Of a DNA stretch of 64,000 bases, positions 38,749 to 51,813 are shown one piece after another. The stretch lies in contig NC_053044.1 of the NCBI RefSeq assembly GCF_003473485.1, positions 55,964,091 through 56,028,090 on the forward strand, read 5' to 3'. Position 1 is the first letter of the stretch, and each line of letters begins with the position of its first letter. A program made the position numbers and the translations under genes. Under the pieces are notes generated by a model. It was not told where the DNA came from. It was given only the letters and a program-made list of their open reading frames with translations, and ran no database searches. This DNA is from Medicago truncatula (lineage: Eukaryota; Streptophyta; Magnoliopsida; Fabales; Fabaceae).

Positions 38749-40921
38749 CTAATCCTCCACAGTGCTATCTTCCCTTGACATAAAATTGTTAGCTGGCGGG
38801 TTGGAGTCTTCCGAAGAGTCTCCAAACTCTTCTTTGTACATTTCTTCTATCATTGGTTTCCATAGCCGTACCCTTGCATTAATGAACCAGTTTGACACCT
38901 GAACCAACACTCCATACATCAACAACATGACCATCATAAATAACTTTGGAAAAAAAAAAAAAAACCCTCAAGTTAATGTTTGAAGTGTTTTATTTTGTCG
39001 GAATTTATCGACGTGCACTGTATGTGATTGTTGTAAATTTGAGACCCTAACTTGATTCCTACCCATAAAAGAAAAAGTGAAAGAAATTTGTCGCCTTAGT
39101 CTCTACTACTATAATAAATGCTTAAGAGGCTAAATTAACATATTAGAAAAAAAGGAAAGGGGTAGTTTTTGGATAAGGAATTACTTGGTTTTTGGTTAAA
39201 CCTGTTTGGGAAGCCAGGATTAACTTCTCAGAATCATTAGGATAGCTGCAAAAATCAGACATCAAATTAGCATTTCATTAATAAGACAAGAAAATGACAT
39301 AACATAAAAACAAAAACAGAATTTTGATATAAGCTTACGGATGAAGAAAGTGCTCAAAGAGCCAAGCACGAAGAATTGCTACAGATGTTTCAGGTAACCC
39401 TCTAATAGGTCTCCAAACTTGTCGTTGGTTTTGAATGACTCCAAGTTGTTGGAGAGACATTCTAGTCTGTCTATTATTATCTCTCTCAAATAAGCTCAGT
39501 TGAGACAATCCACTATTAATTTTAGGTACATCCTGAAACAGTTTTCTTTTCTCAGCATTTATTTGGGACATTATGGCATCTCTTAAGCTACAAAAATGCC
39601 TAGACATTGCTTGAAGTGCCAGAGCAGTGTAACACTTTGCAGCTCCCAAACCTGCTATCATTTCAAAAGATGATACTACTTCTTCCATTTGATGGTAGTA
39701 CTTCTCATATCTACCCTCAACCTGAAAATTAAGCACAACAAATAAACACATCAGTTTCAAGTACAAACTTTGTCCCGTCCCCGATTTCAAGGACATGTTT
39801 AGATTAATTTCTTTGAGCTTATCTACTAATGCAAGTGTTAGATATACTTGGAGTTTGTTAAAGGTACTTACAAAGTTGGATAGTACTTCTCATATCTACC
39901 ATGTTTTTCAATAATAAGCACTTGTGAGACGGATTAGGAGAGTTTATAGAAATAGCTTATACCATGTCTATAAATTCTCAAAGATAGCTTATGAAAACAT
40001 TTATATAGTTCATACCAAAACAATTTGATTTTTGTTTTAAAAATAATTTATACATAAACACTTATTTGATAAACTCTAGCACTTAATTAAGCTTTTTATT
40101 CGAATACTACTCAAGTATGATGCAATTTTCTTTATTAGTACTAGTGAACATAAAATCAGGAAGAGAAGAGAAGACCAACCAACCTCATCCAACAATGAAA
40201 TGAGCTTTGCAATTTTGACTTGATGTTCATGTTTGTCAGCCAATAAATGTCCATGAATCCTCAACTCTGCTTTGAGCTCAGAGGAGAGTGTTCTAGCACC
40301 TGTTCTACTCCCATGAAACAACTTCTCAGCATATTTTTCATTCATTCTATCAATCACATTTCCACCAACATCAACAAGATCTTCAAGAAGTGACTGTACT
40401 GGTTTAAGGTATCTAGAGTTCCCAATAACAGAACCAAAACTCTCACTTCCATAAGAAGTAGAAGTAGAACGGTTCAATAATAATGAGTTATTATTATTAG
40501 AACCTGAAGCAAAAGTTCCACTTCCACCACTGAAAAAATAATCACTAGTTAGATTCTCCACCACAGGTTGATTACAAGGCTCACGTGTCTGATCTTGACC
40601 AGGCATGAAGTAACTTGGATTGATCATAAGACCTTGATTTAAGGAACGGTTTCTGTATTCATCAACAAGCATGTGAGAGCCTAAAGAAAGGGATAGGCCT
40701 TGTTGTGTCTGGTGATTATTCTCGTTTGCTGCACCAAGTAGATCCATCAAATGTCTTGTGTGACTCATCTCAGAACCTTGTGCTAGCCCAATATTGTTAG
40801 AAAATGTTCCAAGTGATTCATGATATGCATTGTTGTTTCTCAAAGAAGATGAAACATAACCACCACCTAGTAGTTCTTGGTTCTCAAATTGATTTTGATG
40901 GGTCATGGAGTTTGACATCAT
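38749..40921 (-). CDS. BEL1-like TALE homeodomain transcription factor (A)
   Basis: Four exons on the minus strand, 40184-40921, 39339-39721, 39185-39245 and 38749-38898, join in phase to 443 codons. In order: a ZIBEL-like LSLSLGS near residue 77, the SKY box ([17 protein letters not shown]), the BELL domain ([20 protein letters not shown] and the following helix), and a TALE homeodomain from about 347 ([20 protein letters not shown], three-residue insert PYP, then [15 protein letters not shown]). The 61-bp exon encoding [20 protein letters not shown] is typical of BEL1-like genes. The protein would act in the nucleus as a heterodimer with KNOX partners in meristem and organ patterning. The C-terminus is short (about 25 residues after the homeodomain) and has no ZIBEL motif. 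The subgroup resembles BLH3/BLH10, but this is uncertain. Confidence 0.94.
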
Positions 40922-41783
40922 TAATTGTAGCTAGCTTTTTTTGTCTGAGAGAAAGTGATTGAATAAATAAACTAGTTCTATACTTGTATTGTATTGTGTC
41001 CCTTAAGGGAACAACTCAATTGGAAAAATGAAGCATGTGAGTTTTGTGATGTGGATCTCTCTAGAACAGTGAAAGAAGAGAGATTTTTATGGAAAAGGAG
41101 AAAAGGAGTGAAAGGGGGAATCGAATCGAATCGAATCAACACTGTTTTTTACGTACTGAAGAAACTATTTGAGCAAAAAAGCTAGTATAGTATATATTCT
41201 GAAGACATGAGTTAATAAGACATTAACATAGAAGTGGTGAATCCGTACTAGGTGCACGAAGCCCTATTGAGGTTGAGCAGTGGATTCATTGGTGAGCATA
41301 ATCAGTGGTCACAATCAAATCCCAAGTTTCATGTTTGAATATTGCAGCTCTAGTATTCAGTAAGATAAATGTGATAGCTCAAAACTAACTTGGAGGAGTA
41401 CTATTACTATACACTGCACATGCCAAAATCATACTTAAATTTATGACCACTTGGGATATGGTGTCAAAACAAGGTAGATTGTGTTAGGATTTAAGAGAAC
41501 TGATTTGTGAAAGAGTATGTAGCCAAATTTTAGGTTTCAAATAAGTGTTAGCAACAAGAAACCAAGACAAAGCTAGGTTGCAGAACTGTTTTTAGCTATT
41601 TAACTCAAACTACTTTATATTGGCTTCGCACAGTTAAGATGCAAACAAAATTCTAGTAATAGTTTACACCTCACACCATGTTTGGAAACAGTGTTGTATT
41701 TCTCTGCTTTTTTTTGAGAAAATGATATTTTAAATTAAGTTAAAAACATGTCATTTCTTATTGAAAATACTAGCAATTGTTTA

Positions 41784-41787
<4 letters not shown>
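40922..41787. other. upstream region of BEL1-like gene A
   Basis: Minus-strand promoter and leader, with a GAATC microsatellite (about 41118-41138, GAATCGAATCGAATCGAATC). No other gene. Confidence 0.4.
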
Positions 41788-41832
<45 letters not shown>

Positions 41833-42530
41833 GAAAGAAGCTTATATCATTTCATTACTTAAAATGTGTTCAATACAATCCGATATTTCTACCAAAATCT
41901 GGAAACTAGCTGAGGATGTGGCCGCCTTAGTTAATCTATGGGCTGCCTCATTTGCTTGTCTCATCACGAACTCAACACTAGAGTTGACATAATATTGTTC
42001 AAAGATAGTTTTACAATTATAAATAATCATCTCAAATTCTGTAACATCCTGATGTGCAGATGAAAAACTATCCACCACTTTTTTAACATCAAGCTCAAAA
42101 TCGATAGGTCCCAAGTGTAAGTGATGAACCCATTCTAAAGCTGACAATAGTCCAAGAGCTTCGTCAACATGTACCTCACATACTGGAGTAAACCATTCAG
42201 TTTTTGCCAAAACAAAAGTGTCTGTATCATCTCTTATACAAACTCTTATTCCCACTCTATTAGAAAGCTGGGAGAAAGAAGCATCAATATTGCACTTAAA
42301 TCTTCCTTCAGCTGGTTTGATCCATTTCACATTTCCTTCTTGTCGCGGATGTGCACAAGATGTATTACAAATCCTACGTGCATCTTACCAATCATCAATC
42401 ATAACTTTTGCTCTCTCGACAATATAAATTGGAGCATCAATTACCTCATTCCACACTTTATATACAAAGTTTTTAATTACAATGTTGTTTGCAAAATCAT
42501 TTATTTCCAACAGATGAGTTCGATTTTTTA
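41788..42530 (-). pseudogene. 5'-truncated LINE with RNase H-like C-terminus
   Basis: On the minus strand a frame from 42330 reads MKWIKPAEGRFKCNIDASFS and on to DEALGLLSALEW, FELDVKKVVDSF and FVMRQANEAAHRLTKAA. The phrases FKCNIDASF, EA-x-GLLSALEW, E-x-D-x-KKVVD and RQAN-x-AAH are those of the RNase H region at the end of plant LINE reverse transcriptases. A stop just upstream (DDW, stop, DARRICN) interrupts the older part. Downstream of the stop codon is a run of 42 T on the plus strand (41788-41829), a poly(A) tail on the minus strand, so this is a dead, 5'-truncated non-LTR insertion. Confidence 0.8.
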
Positions 42531-43373
42531 ATGAGTTTTTGTTACAAGTTACTTAATTAAAAAACATAGTGCTTTGTCATTCTGCACCAAACATTTGAGT
42601 AATTCAACCCACTACATCAAGATAGAGTTACAAAACTTGGATACATCCTATCCTAAAGGGCAAGTACACCAATCTGCATATTTTAAATTAGTCGGTCTAC
42701 TTTATAAATAAACCATACCCAAAAAGTTTCTTTGACTCTTCCTAAACTAGGAATGGTGATCCAAAGCCATACCTCTAAAAATAATGTAATTCCACAACCT
42801 CCACAGCGAACAAGTAACAACCAACCAAATTCATTCATGTATGGATGGTGAATTTGACAAAATCACGACGATTTACTGCAATTTTACAAATGTTACACTT
42901 TAGAGATTCAACAAAATCATGGTTATGATTTTGTCATGATTATTGTGATTCCAAACGTGTCTAAAGAAAAGCAACAAATACTTGCTTATCATATATAGTG
43001 AAAACACCTACCCAAACTTAGACTTATTGCGTGTTGGTGGCGAACGTAATAAGTCGCTTTGGAATGTAATTAGAGAGTTTGGACAATGCACATAGTGAAC
43101 TTAAACTTGCATATTTTTTTCAAATATTCATGGAATGTAAATATGAATTAACGGTAAGTTTATCAAAATCACGATGAATTATAATTTTATAGAAGTTCTA
43201 TAATGTAGCAGTTTTGCGCACCTTGATTGTGAACCTTCTTACTCCTTGTCCCTTTATAATACCCCAAATTGTAAGAAATACTTAAAAAGGGTTGCAATTA
43301 ACTTTCTGTTACAAAACTCCATTACAAAATGTAATTTTTAAAAGAAAATTGCATTGACACAATATTTAATTTA
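42531..43373. other. intergenic, no gene seen
   Basis: Mixed AT-rich DNA without coding or structural signals that I can support. Confidence 0.35.
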
Positions 43374-43873
43374 GGGTTAAATATATTTTTGGTCCCTATA
43401 AATATATCAACTTTTCATTTTAGTTCCTCTAAAATTTTCCTTCAACTTTTAGTCCCTAAAAAATTTTCAATCTTCATTTTTGGTCCCTATTTTAAAGTAA
43501 ACTCGTATGTAGAAATCATATTTTTGAATAAAAATTTTCAGAAAAATTCATAATATTATAAGAATCTCTACCAAAAGAAATTATATTTTTTTAACAAAAC
43601 ATGAATTTAATATGAATTTTTCTATTTTTGACGGTTAAAAATTCATATTTAATTTATGTTTTGTTAAATATATCTAATTTCTTTTGGGTTTTTTTTTTAC
43701 AATAATCTACACATTTCTGCACAATTTAATTAAAAATATACAAAAATTAACTTAAAAATAGGGATCAAAAGTAGTGATTGAAAATTTTATAGTGACTAAA
43801 AGTTGAAAGAAAATTTTAGAAAGATTAAAACGAAATGTTTGTATATTTATAGGACAAAATACATATTTAACCT
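43374..43873. mobile_element. MITE with long inverted repeats
   Basis: The left arm GGGTTAAATATATTTTTGGT followed by CCCTATAAATATA is matched by the right arm TATATTTATAGGACAAAATA followed by CATATTTAACCT. Inner phrases CTTTTAGTCCCTAAAAAATT and TTTTATAGTGACTAAAAGTT also pair. TTA-like bases flank both ends. No coding capacity. This GGTCCCT-type family is related in style to the MITE at 8988. Confidence 0.75.
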
Positions 43874-44591
43874 TTAAATTATCCAGAAATTTGAAGGGTA
43901 CAAATTCAAGGCACTGTGCATGTGGACCCAAAGGCAGCCACACCTCCTCTATAGCCCTAGCAGTTTCAAGTTTCAACAAGGATACAAAAATACCTTTGAT
44001 GATCATAAATCAACGAATATTAACAATAATAATTTTCCAGCCCTAGCTAGCAGATCTATATCTATACATTAGTTTCTACCATCTATCTATCTACCCTCCC
44101 TCAGACCTATGAGTCTATATATGACGCAGTTCTGGCCTTTTTGTTAAAGAAGGCAAGTTAATTGGCTATGTTAGAAAACATTAGAAAATGACATAAAAAT
44201 AAAATGGTCCCCAACTTTCCTGACCATAAAAACAACAAGCAAAAGCATCAATTTTCCAGCTTTGGTCCCTGCACTTATAATTTTTTGGGAAACTCAAAAG
44301 CAAAGCACCTTCAAAGCAAACACTGTATGCCTCTCTCTCTCTTCACAGGAGGGGGAGCCCTCCATAGGTTAAACTGTTCTGTTCATTGTATTGTTGTGAT
44401 CTGTAAAAACAAGATAAAAGGGGGCTATCTTTTACACACTCCAGTTCTAGGATTGTCAGCTTCGGAATTAATTAATTAATCCGTATAAATATTAGTATGA
44501 ATTGAATGTTTTACTTTTTTTCCTTCTATTAGGTTTAATTTGTAGGCATATGCATGTGGATGTTGAAAGGACACTCAATATCACAATTAAT

Positions 44592-44737
44592 GAAAAGATA
44601 GAAAAAAAATTCTATAATTAAATAAAATACTAGTACTAGTATACTAGAACGGTGTTTTAAATAAAATATTTATTTTTTTGAAAAGGTAGAAAAAAATTCT
44701 ATAACTAAATAAAATACTAGTACTAGTATACTAGAAC
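44592..44737. repeat. direct repeat, two copies of about 58 bp
   Basis: GAAAAGATAGAAAAAAAATT...ACTAGTACTAGTATACTAGAA begins at 44592 and again at 44680, with a 30-base spacer. Each copy contains the palindromic TACTAGTACTAGTATACTAG. Confidence 0.85.
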
Positions 44738-45137
44738 CGTAGAACGGTGTTGTGTTGTGTTGGGGTTGCTCCCAACCCATTGAAGTTTGAGAAACTGTGT
44801 TTAGTGTGATGTGCTGATTGATACTGATTTTGGGGATCGTTATTGGTCCCTATACATGCTATTGCAATGATTGCGATCTTTGTTCCATCAAGGACTCCTC
44901 TACTTGTCACTATCTCCATTCGTAACCTTGCTATGTTACATACCTTGATCAAATCAACTCATTTCTATACTATATTTTATTAATGCAACCATTCTTTAAA
45001 TACATTTTCAACAATGCTAAATTTGTTGAAGAACTTTATCATTTATTGTAGTTTTATCTGACTCGATAAACCGTCGACGAAGATGAGACATTAGATAAGT
45101 TTTTCGAATTTGTTGAACGAATCTTCGCTCGAGGTAA

Positions 45138-45515
45138 GGGGTGAGAGAACGTTGGTTCATGAGTATAATATGTTGTGAGGTGAACTTGAATACAACAATT
45201 CCCAATGATTCATCTGGGGCTTATCAAGTATGGGGTGAGAGAATGTTGGTTCATCCGTATAATGTACTGTGAGATGAATGTGAATACGGTAATTCCCAAT
45301 TATTCACATTCGGGACCAAGTATGGGGTGAGTGAACGTTGGTTCATGCGTATAATGAATTGTGAGATGAATCTAAATACGGTAATTCTCAATGAGTCATT
45401 CGGGGCATACCAAGTATGGGGTGAGAGAAATGTTGATTCATGCGTATAATGTATTGTGAGATGAACGGAAATACAGTTATTCCCAGTGATTCAGTTGGGA
45501 CTTGCCACATACGGT
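45138..45515. repeat. tandem repeat, four copies of 92-94 bp
   Basis: Units start with GGGGTGAGAGAACGTTGGTT-like sequence at 45138, 45232, 45324 and 45418, and each contains CATGCGTATAAT-like, GTGAGATGAA-like and AATACGGTAATTCCCAAT-like blocks. The copies differ by 10-20 percent by eye, so the array is old. No long open frame runs through it. Confidence 0.9.
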
Positions 45516-46478
45516 ATGACCCTACTAAGTAATAGTAATAATTGTTTACGAACATGTGACCGTGAGGATTAAAATATGACTCAAAAACATCTAAATTTAT
45601 TGTGAATTAATGTATTAAAATACCATCCGCCTCATCGGTAAAAAAAAAAAAAAAAAACCTTTTTAACTTTCATTTCAATCCTAGTATTTTTTATAATAAA
45701 AAGTGTAAGTAGGTACGAAACCAACTTTATTATAAAATGCTGACAAAGGTATTTACATATGATTCATCAGCAAGATCTTTATGTCATTAACATGAGTTGA
45801 ACATATGTCATTGCAAGATTCAAATCAACTTCTTATCAACCGGATCAATCTCCTTTAGTTATTTCGGTCATGTTTTACCATCTTTATTAGTGCCATGAAA
45901 ACAAATAATTGAATATTGACTAGGTGTATGGTTGATTGGGTGATGTGGTGTTATTTTTGCCAAATCTCTGAATTTTTTACTCCCAACTCAACTCAAACAT
46001 GCATCAAGGAGGTTTTGCCCAAAAAATATGCATCAAAGAGGTTAAACATGTGTTATCCTCCGTTGCCAAATTGCATCTAATGAAGTTATTATTGAGCAAA
46101 GGTGTGCACATGGACCACACGACATGGCATGTCGTGAATTTAATTAAGAGTGTAGATTCAAATCGTACTTGGCACTACCTTTTATTTACACACAAAATTT
46201 CTTATTCAACATCAATGCATTGCAAAAAATTGCCTGCAGATAAAATAGAACCAATCATCTGTAATATTATTATTACAATAAGTAAATGAATATATCTAAC
46301 ACATATATATACCTATCTGTATATTTTGTACGTTTGTGAATTACATCACTTTTATGAACAATGAGGGCAACGCGAATGAATGAATGAATTAAAAAACAAC
46401 AGCATATGGTTTGAGGAAGTACACCTTTCAGAGATAAGATACCTTTAGTAAAAAATGAAAAATATCTTTGGTAGATTT

Positions 46479-48806
46479 TCATACGACAAATTCATGCAAC
46501 AGATGAGTATTGCCAAACATGTGTTGTTGCTTTCCTGAATCTGTGAAATGATAGTCTAGTAAATCAGTACTCTGTGAAGAAGAAACCAATGTCTGATTAT
46601 TATTATTATTATGTCTTTTATGAATGGCATCGTCATCAGATGTGGCTAATCCATCGCTTTCACAGTTTCTCAACTCCAATGCAAGAGAGACATTGTTGTG
46701 GCCACCACTCTCCACAGTTGTAAAGTTACCCAACTCTGTTAAATCATATGTGGCAGAATCAGAATCTATTTGTGAATAAAAGCCACTTTTTATGCTGAGC
46801 CTTTGGTTACCATGCAATTTTCCATTTCCACAATCTATCACATTTTTTTCTACATGTTTTCTAGTGGAAGAGGCTTTTTGTACACTATGATCACTATCAA
46901 TAATTTGTACATTGTCTTGTGACTCTTCTTCCAATTTATTATTACCTTGGAGTGTATTTCCAGATGAAAAATTGCAGTTCATTTCAGAACCACCGAACTC
47001 TTCTTTGTATATTTCTTCAACCATTGGTTTCCAAAGACGCACACGTGCATTAATGAACCAATTTGCCACCTGATACCATATCAGCAAGTTTAATGAAAAT
47101 AATGTTGTACAGGAAAAATTAATTGATTAATTATAATTTACCTGATTCCTTGTCAAACCAGTTTGCCTAGCTAGCATTATTTTCTCTGAATCCTTGGGGT
47201 AACTGGTATCAACCAATTATGAAATCAAAGTTCAAAATGAATTTTATTAAAATACACATAAATAGAAAATATTATGAAAGTAGCATACATATGAAGCCAT
47301 TGCAACTAATTGAAAATACAAAACTGAGTGAAGGTCTAGGGGGTATTATAAAGTAACACTTACGGATTAAGAAAATGTTCAAAGAGCCAAGCACGAAGTA
47401 TTGAAACAGAGTTTTCGGGAAGTCCTCTCTGAGGTCTCCAAGCTTGTCGCATAACACCAAGATGCTGAAGTGCCTTTTGTTGCCTAAGCTGTTGGTCCAC
47501 GTACCGGAGACGAGGTATTCCTTCTTGTTCCCCAAGGTTCCTTTGAATCACTTGAACTTGGTTGCTGATAGCATCGCGCAAGCAGCGAAACTGACGCGAA
47601 ATTGTTCGCAATGCAAGTGTAGTATATGGCTCTGCTGCTCCACCCCCAGCAACCATGTCCAAAGATGACACCACAATTTGCATCCGATGGCAGTACTGTC
47701 TGTATCTCTTGTCTACCTATAACCAGCACAAAGAAAGGATTACAGATTCGACAATCAGCCAAACCATCACTGTCATAATAACTAACTATGGAATAGAAGA
47801 AGAGAATAATTCTGACACACTTACAGTATAAAACATTTTGACACACTTTTAGTATAAAACATTTTACACTATCAACCAATAAAAAACCATCTTTTGTAAT
47901 GACTTTTAAGTTAGATATGAATATATGATAATAGTCAAGCTTTTTCAATGATAGAACCTTATGATAAAGTCTTCGCACTGTTAGTCTGTTAGAGAATACA
48001 AATTAAATCCATAAAAGTAATGATGCAATGCTAAATAATATGATTACCTCATCCAACATGGACAAAAGCTTTGTCTTCTTATCCAACAAATTCTGTCTTT
48101 CGGCTGAGGATATTTCACAAGAAGGATTGGAATTAGGATCATTAGGTCCCCCTGAAGTTATTTGCATAGACTGACTAATAGATTTTCCATCACTATCTTT
48201 GGGATTATCCAATCCAATGTTGCGGATTGTTTCTTGCTTTTCCATTCCACGTTGCTTTCGGACATTAACTATCTCATCAAGTAACTCCTGTATAGCCTTA
48301 AGATATTGAGTGTTTAGGAAAATGTTAGAAAAACCTTGTGAGCCCGGAAGGCATTGATCTGAGGAGTGAGGGTTGCGAAAACAGTCCCTTTTGATAGTGT
48401 CATGAAATCCTCTGGAAGAAATGCTTTCCATGCATTCGGAACTTTTCAATTCATCTTCATTCGCTATAGTAGTTCCCTTTGGAAGACGACAAGCATTCAT
48501 CAGTGATACAAAACCGGTGTCATTATACTGGTATTGAAATGGAGGGACAGATGCATTGGAAGGCAGTAGTGTCCCGAGCCTAAGAGATAACTCTTGGCAT
48601 TGTATACTTTGCTCATCTACATGAGAGTTGTAAGCATTGGAATGCTCATCAATGGATTGCATAGTCACTGTGTCGCCTATAGGCATGTTAAACTTGATTC
48701 CATTTTGTTCTGCTACAGATTCATTGTAGTAATTGTAAGGTAACAAAGGACTCGAGGTGAACATATCCATATAGGACCCTGAAGAGAATGCTTGGTTGGG
48801 ATACAT
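46479..48806 (-). CDS. BEL1-like TALE homeodomain transcription factor (B)
   Basis: Four exons on the minus strand, 48048-48806, 47364-47716, 47142-47202 and 46479-47069, join in phase to 587 codons. In order: an N-terminal ELSLRLGT motif near residue 73, a SKY-type segment ([16 protein letters not shown]), the BELL domain ([20 protein letters not shown] onward), the TALE homeodomain at about 344-407 ([38 protein letters not shown]), and a long C-terminus with a ZIBEL-like VSLALEL. The intron positions and the 61-bp exon are identical to those of gene A, so the two are paralogues, but the N- and C-terminal parts are too different for a recent tandem copy. Role as for gene A: nuclear partner of KNOX proteins. 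Subgroup resembles BLH1/BLH5-type proteins, uncertain. No defect seen. Confidence 0.94.
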
Positions 48807-49870
48807 TCTAAGTTACAAGACAAGATCAGCACTTGTTGGGAACAAGAACCTCACTTCTGGTCTCTTCACAACAATGAAATCAGCTTGATATCTTTTTCAA
48901 TGGGAAACAATTGTCTTGGCGATGATTATGCAATATTTCATCTTCTATTCTGATAACAATGAATTTCAATCAAAAGCACATTATGATTATTATGGAATAC
49001 AAAATACGGTTTTCGGAGGTGGGGAAGATTACCTAAGTTATTAAACAAGACCAAAAACATAAAGATGGCATTAGTTTATAGACTATATTGGGCTATTAGC
49101 ATATATTAGGCTAAAAAATATGCATAGCATATATTAGGCTCAAAAATATGCATAGCATATTATGTGACCAGTGTAATTTCAACCATAAAAAACAAAGCAT
49201 TTCAAGCATGTAAGAACAGAATTTATTTGTATAATGGATTGTTCCCTGTTTGGTTATCATTTATTCAAATCCGGGTTTTTGATATTGTTGAGACAGTGAT
49301 GAAAATTAGAGAAACAACGATAAAGCCAGAAAACCATCAACTCCACGTGTGCAGAACATAGTTTCCCTGTCTAAATGTGATTTATATTTGTTGAGAAAAC
49401 TAATGTAAAAAATTTGCTAAAACAGGGAATCCCTAATCAATCAAGAATAGAACAAATAATCCAACACTCATTACATATACATACATCGATTCTAAAGTTA
49501 GAAACAGTCATAGTAACCTTGGCAACATTCAACTTTTTACTAGTCATGAAATTTCAAATCTCATCATCATCATCATATCACTCATGTATTATTATTACAA
49601 AGAGATTACCTTCTATCACGCACAAACAATATACTACTACCCCATCATAATCATTTCATGATCACAGACTTTTTTAAAAAGGACAAAATAAAGAGAGACA
49701 TACTACTGCCTCATGATTATAAATGAACATGAAACACAAATAAAATAATAAATAAAGAAGAAAGAAATACCAGAGCAAGCAGAGGTGCAATAGAGAATTA
49801 TGAATCCAGTTTGAAGAAGGAAGGAGAGACAAATGGCAACTCCAACAACAGAGAGTATATGTTTTTAATT
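48807..49870 (-). promoter_or_regulatory. 5' UTR with probable intron, BEL1-like gene B
   Basis: On the minus strand a donor TGCTCTG/GTATTTCTTTC lies at about 49771 and an acceptor such as TATCAGAATAG/AAGATG at about 48945, suggesting a UTR intron of about 0.8 kb. Upstream bases to about 49870 would be the first exon. Inferred from splice signals only. AGCATATATTAGGCT occurs twice near 49097-49141. Confidence 0.4.
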
Positions 49871-50973
49871 TCAAACAAAAAGAAAGACCGACCACCTTAT
49901 CATTGGAAGAACGGTACCAACCAATTAAATAATATTAACTCCTTTACTTGCTTAACACCAACTACTACTGCTAGTTATTTATTGGTAAAAAGGAATAAAT
50001 AATTGGTAAATTTAAGCGCCAATCATTATTAAGTTTATCACGTGTGGGAAAGCGTGTGTGTGGGTTGTGTTGCTTGCTTGAAATTAAGGGTTCAAAGGCT
50101 AACCACCAGTTGGTGGACCTGTGACTTGTAACCCTTCTTAAACACCAACTTTAAACCATTAAGCATTCAATAATCTTCATATTCTCAACCAACTAGGGTT
50201 GGTCTGACTTGAGATCTTGAAGTGTATTTTTCTCGAAATATTCTTTCCGATGTCAACTATGTTCTAGATCTAAATGGAATCACGCTGGGATTAAACTCAT
50301 CGAATTAATCGACTCTTGAGTTGGATACCGAGTTTTAAAAAAAATAATAATCCTCATATTCTGTTTCTTTCCTAATGGTAATTGCGGTTGGCTGGATTCT
50401 CTATACGGAGTTGGTGAAAGTGACAAATTCACGCGAGTCAGACGGTTTCCTGTTTTGTATCGCAACTGCAAATGACTACGTTCGTTCCCTTATACTACCA
50501 GCAGCAGGTTATGTGCTCATCCATACACAATCTACTCTTCATGACATTTTCTATCCATTCCAATGGTGGGTGGGACCTCTCAATTTAATTTTATTAATTT
50601 AATCAATTGATAATACAAAGGCTTAATAACTCTAAACAAAACCGACGCTTGTATTGTTACTTTGAAACTTAACTTAAACCTCAAGTAAACACTAAACAGC
50701 CACTTTCGTCCTTGAAAATGATAAGAGGTATCAAAAAGGCTCCCTATCAAAAATAAAAAATACTTATAAGCTCCTCAAATTTAGCTTTTGTTGGGTATAT
50801 TGGTTGAGACGTTAAAATAGTGTTAATTCAAGGTCAAATATTTGTTACCAAACACATGCATATGCCGCAAGTTTCCATTGTAACTAACATGCAAATTCAA
50901 GGAATTTTTTTATCTTGAGAGTAATTATGATATCTTTATATGCATTTAAAGGAAACTGCTATATGTGAACTTA
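49871..50973. other. intergenic, no gene seen
   Basis: Promoter-proximal DNA of BEL1-like gene B followed by sequence with no supported feature. The open frame at 50375-50602 has no recognisable motif. Confidence 0.35.
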
Positions 50974-51810
50974 AGGCTCTGTTTGGTAAAAATAGCGGAT
51001 AACTTATAAGTTAGCTGATAGCTGATGACTAATAGCTTATAGCTGATAAGCTAGTTGAAGTGTTTGGTAAAATTAACGGTTCAACTGACTTATAAATATA
51101 AAATGACATAAAAGGACATTTTTATTTTATATTAAAATTTATATTCATTAATATTTAAGTATTTATAATTTATTAATTTAATATATTTTTTATGCATTAT
51201 CTTTAGAAAAATATAAAGAGTATCCACTGAGAAAACAAAATATAAAGAGTAAAAGATTTGAACGTAAAAAAAAAGTATGGAAATAAAATATAACGAGTTT
51301 AGTGAATTTAAGTAGTAAAAATAATGTAAGCCTAACCAAAAGAATTTAAAGGTCAATAATTTTTTTTTTGCCCTTTTTATGAAAAATTATAACGTAATTC
51401 ATGATTTTTTTTATTTAAATGGAAGGCAATGATCATTTTTGTTTATGAAAAAAATATATATTATGATGTAGGTATACTGCAGTTGCATAAAAACTTAATT
51501 ATATCTATTATTACAACAAAGGAAGACAATGGATATTTATAAGGTAATTATATCTATTAGTTAAATTATAATAAATTATAAAGGATAAAAATGGATTTTA
51601 GATAAAATATTAAGGGTAAAAATGGAAGAAATTTTGAGAAGTTATAAGCTCCAACGCTACTTGGAATAGCTTCTGAAAAATAGCTTATAATCTTGTGAAA
51701 TAAGCTATAAACTCATGGTGAAAAAACATTACCAAACATAACTTTTTTTGTCAGACGAGCTTATAAGCTATAAGTTATAAGCTCGTTGAGGTGTCTTATC
51801 AAACAGACCC
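50974..51810. mobile_element. PIF/Harbinger-like MITE
   Basis: The left end AGGCTCTGTTTGGTAA and right end TTATCAAACAGACCC are imperfect inverted repeats; TTA lies outside both (50971-50973 and 51811-51813), the 3-bp target of PIF/Harbinger elements. Sub-terminal arms pair further (AGCTGATAAGCTAGTTGAAG / CTTATAAGCTATAAGTTATA). No transposase is encoded. Confidence 0.65.
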
Positions 51811-51813
51811 TTA

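Larger units (their letters stand above)
43874..46478. other. intergenic with tandem repeats, no gene seen
   Basis: Apart from the two repeat blocks listed separately (44592-44737 and 45138-45515), no exon or element is recognised. This DNA is the 3' flank of BEL1-like gene B on its right side. Confidence 0.4.

Noticed and set aside
38749-48806. recent tandem duplication of the BEL1-like genes
   Set aside because: Only the BELL and homeodomain parts align; the rest is too different for a young copy.
50375-50602. 75-codon plus-strand frame
   Set aside because: No recognisable motif, single isolated frame without splice or promoter support.
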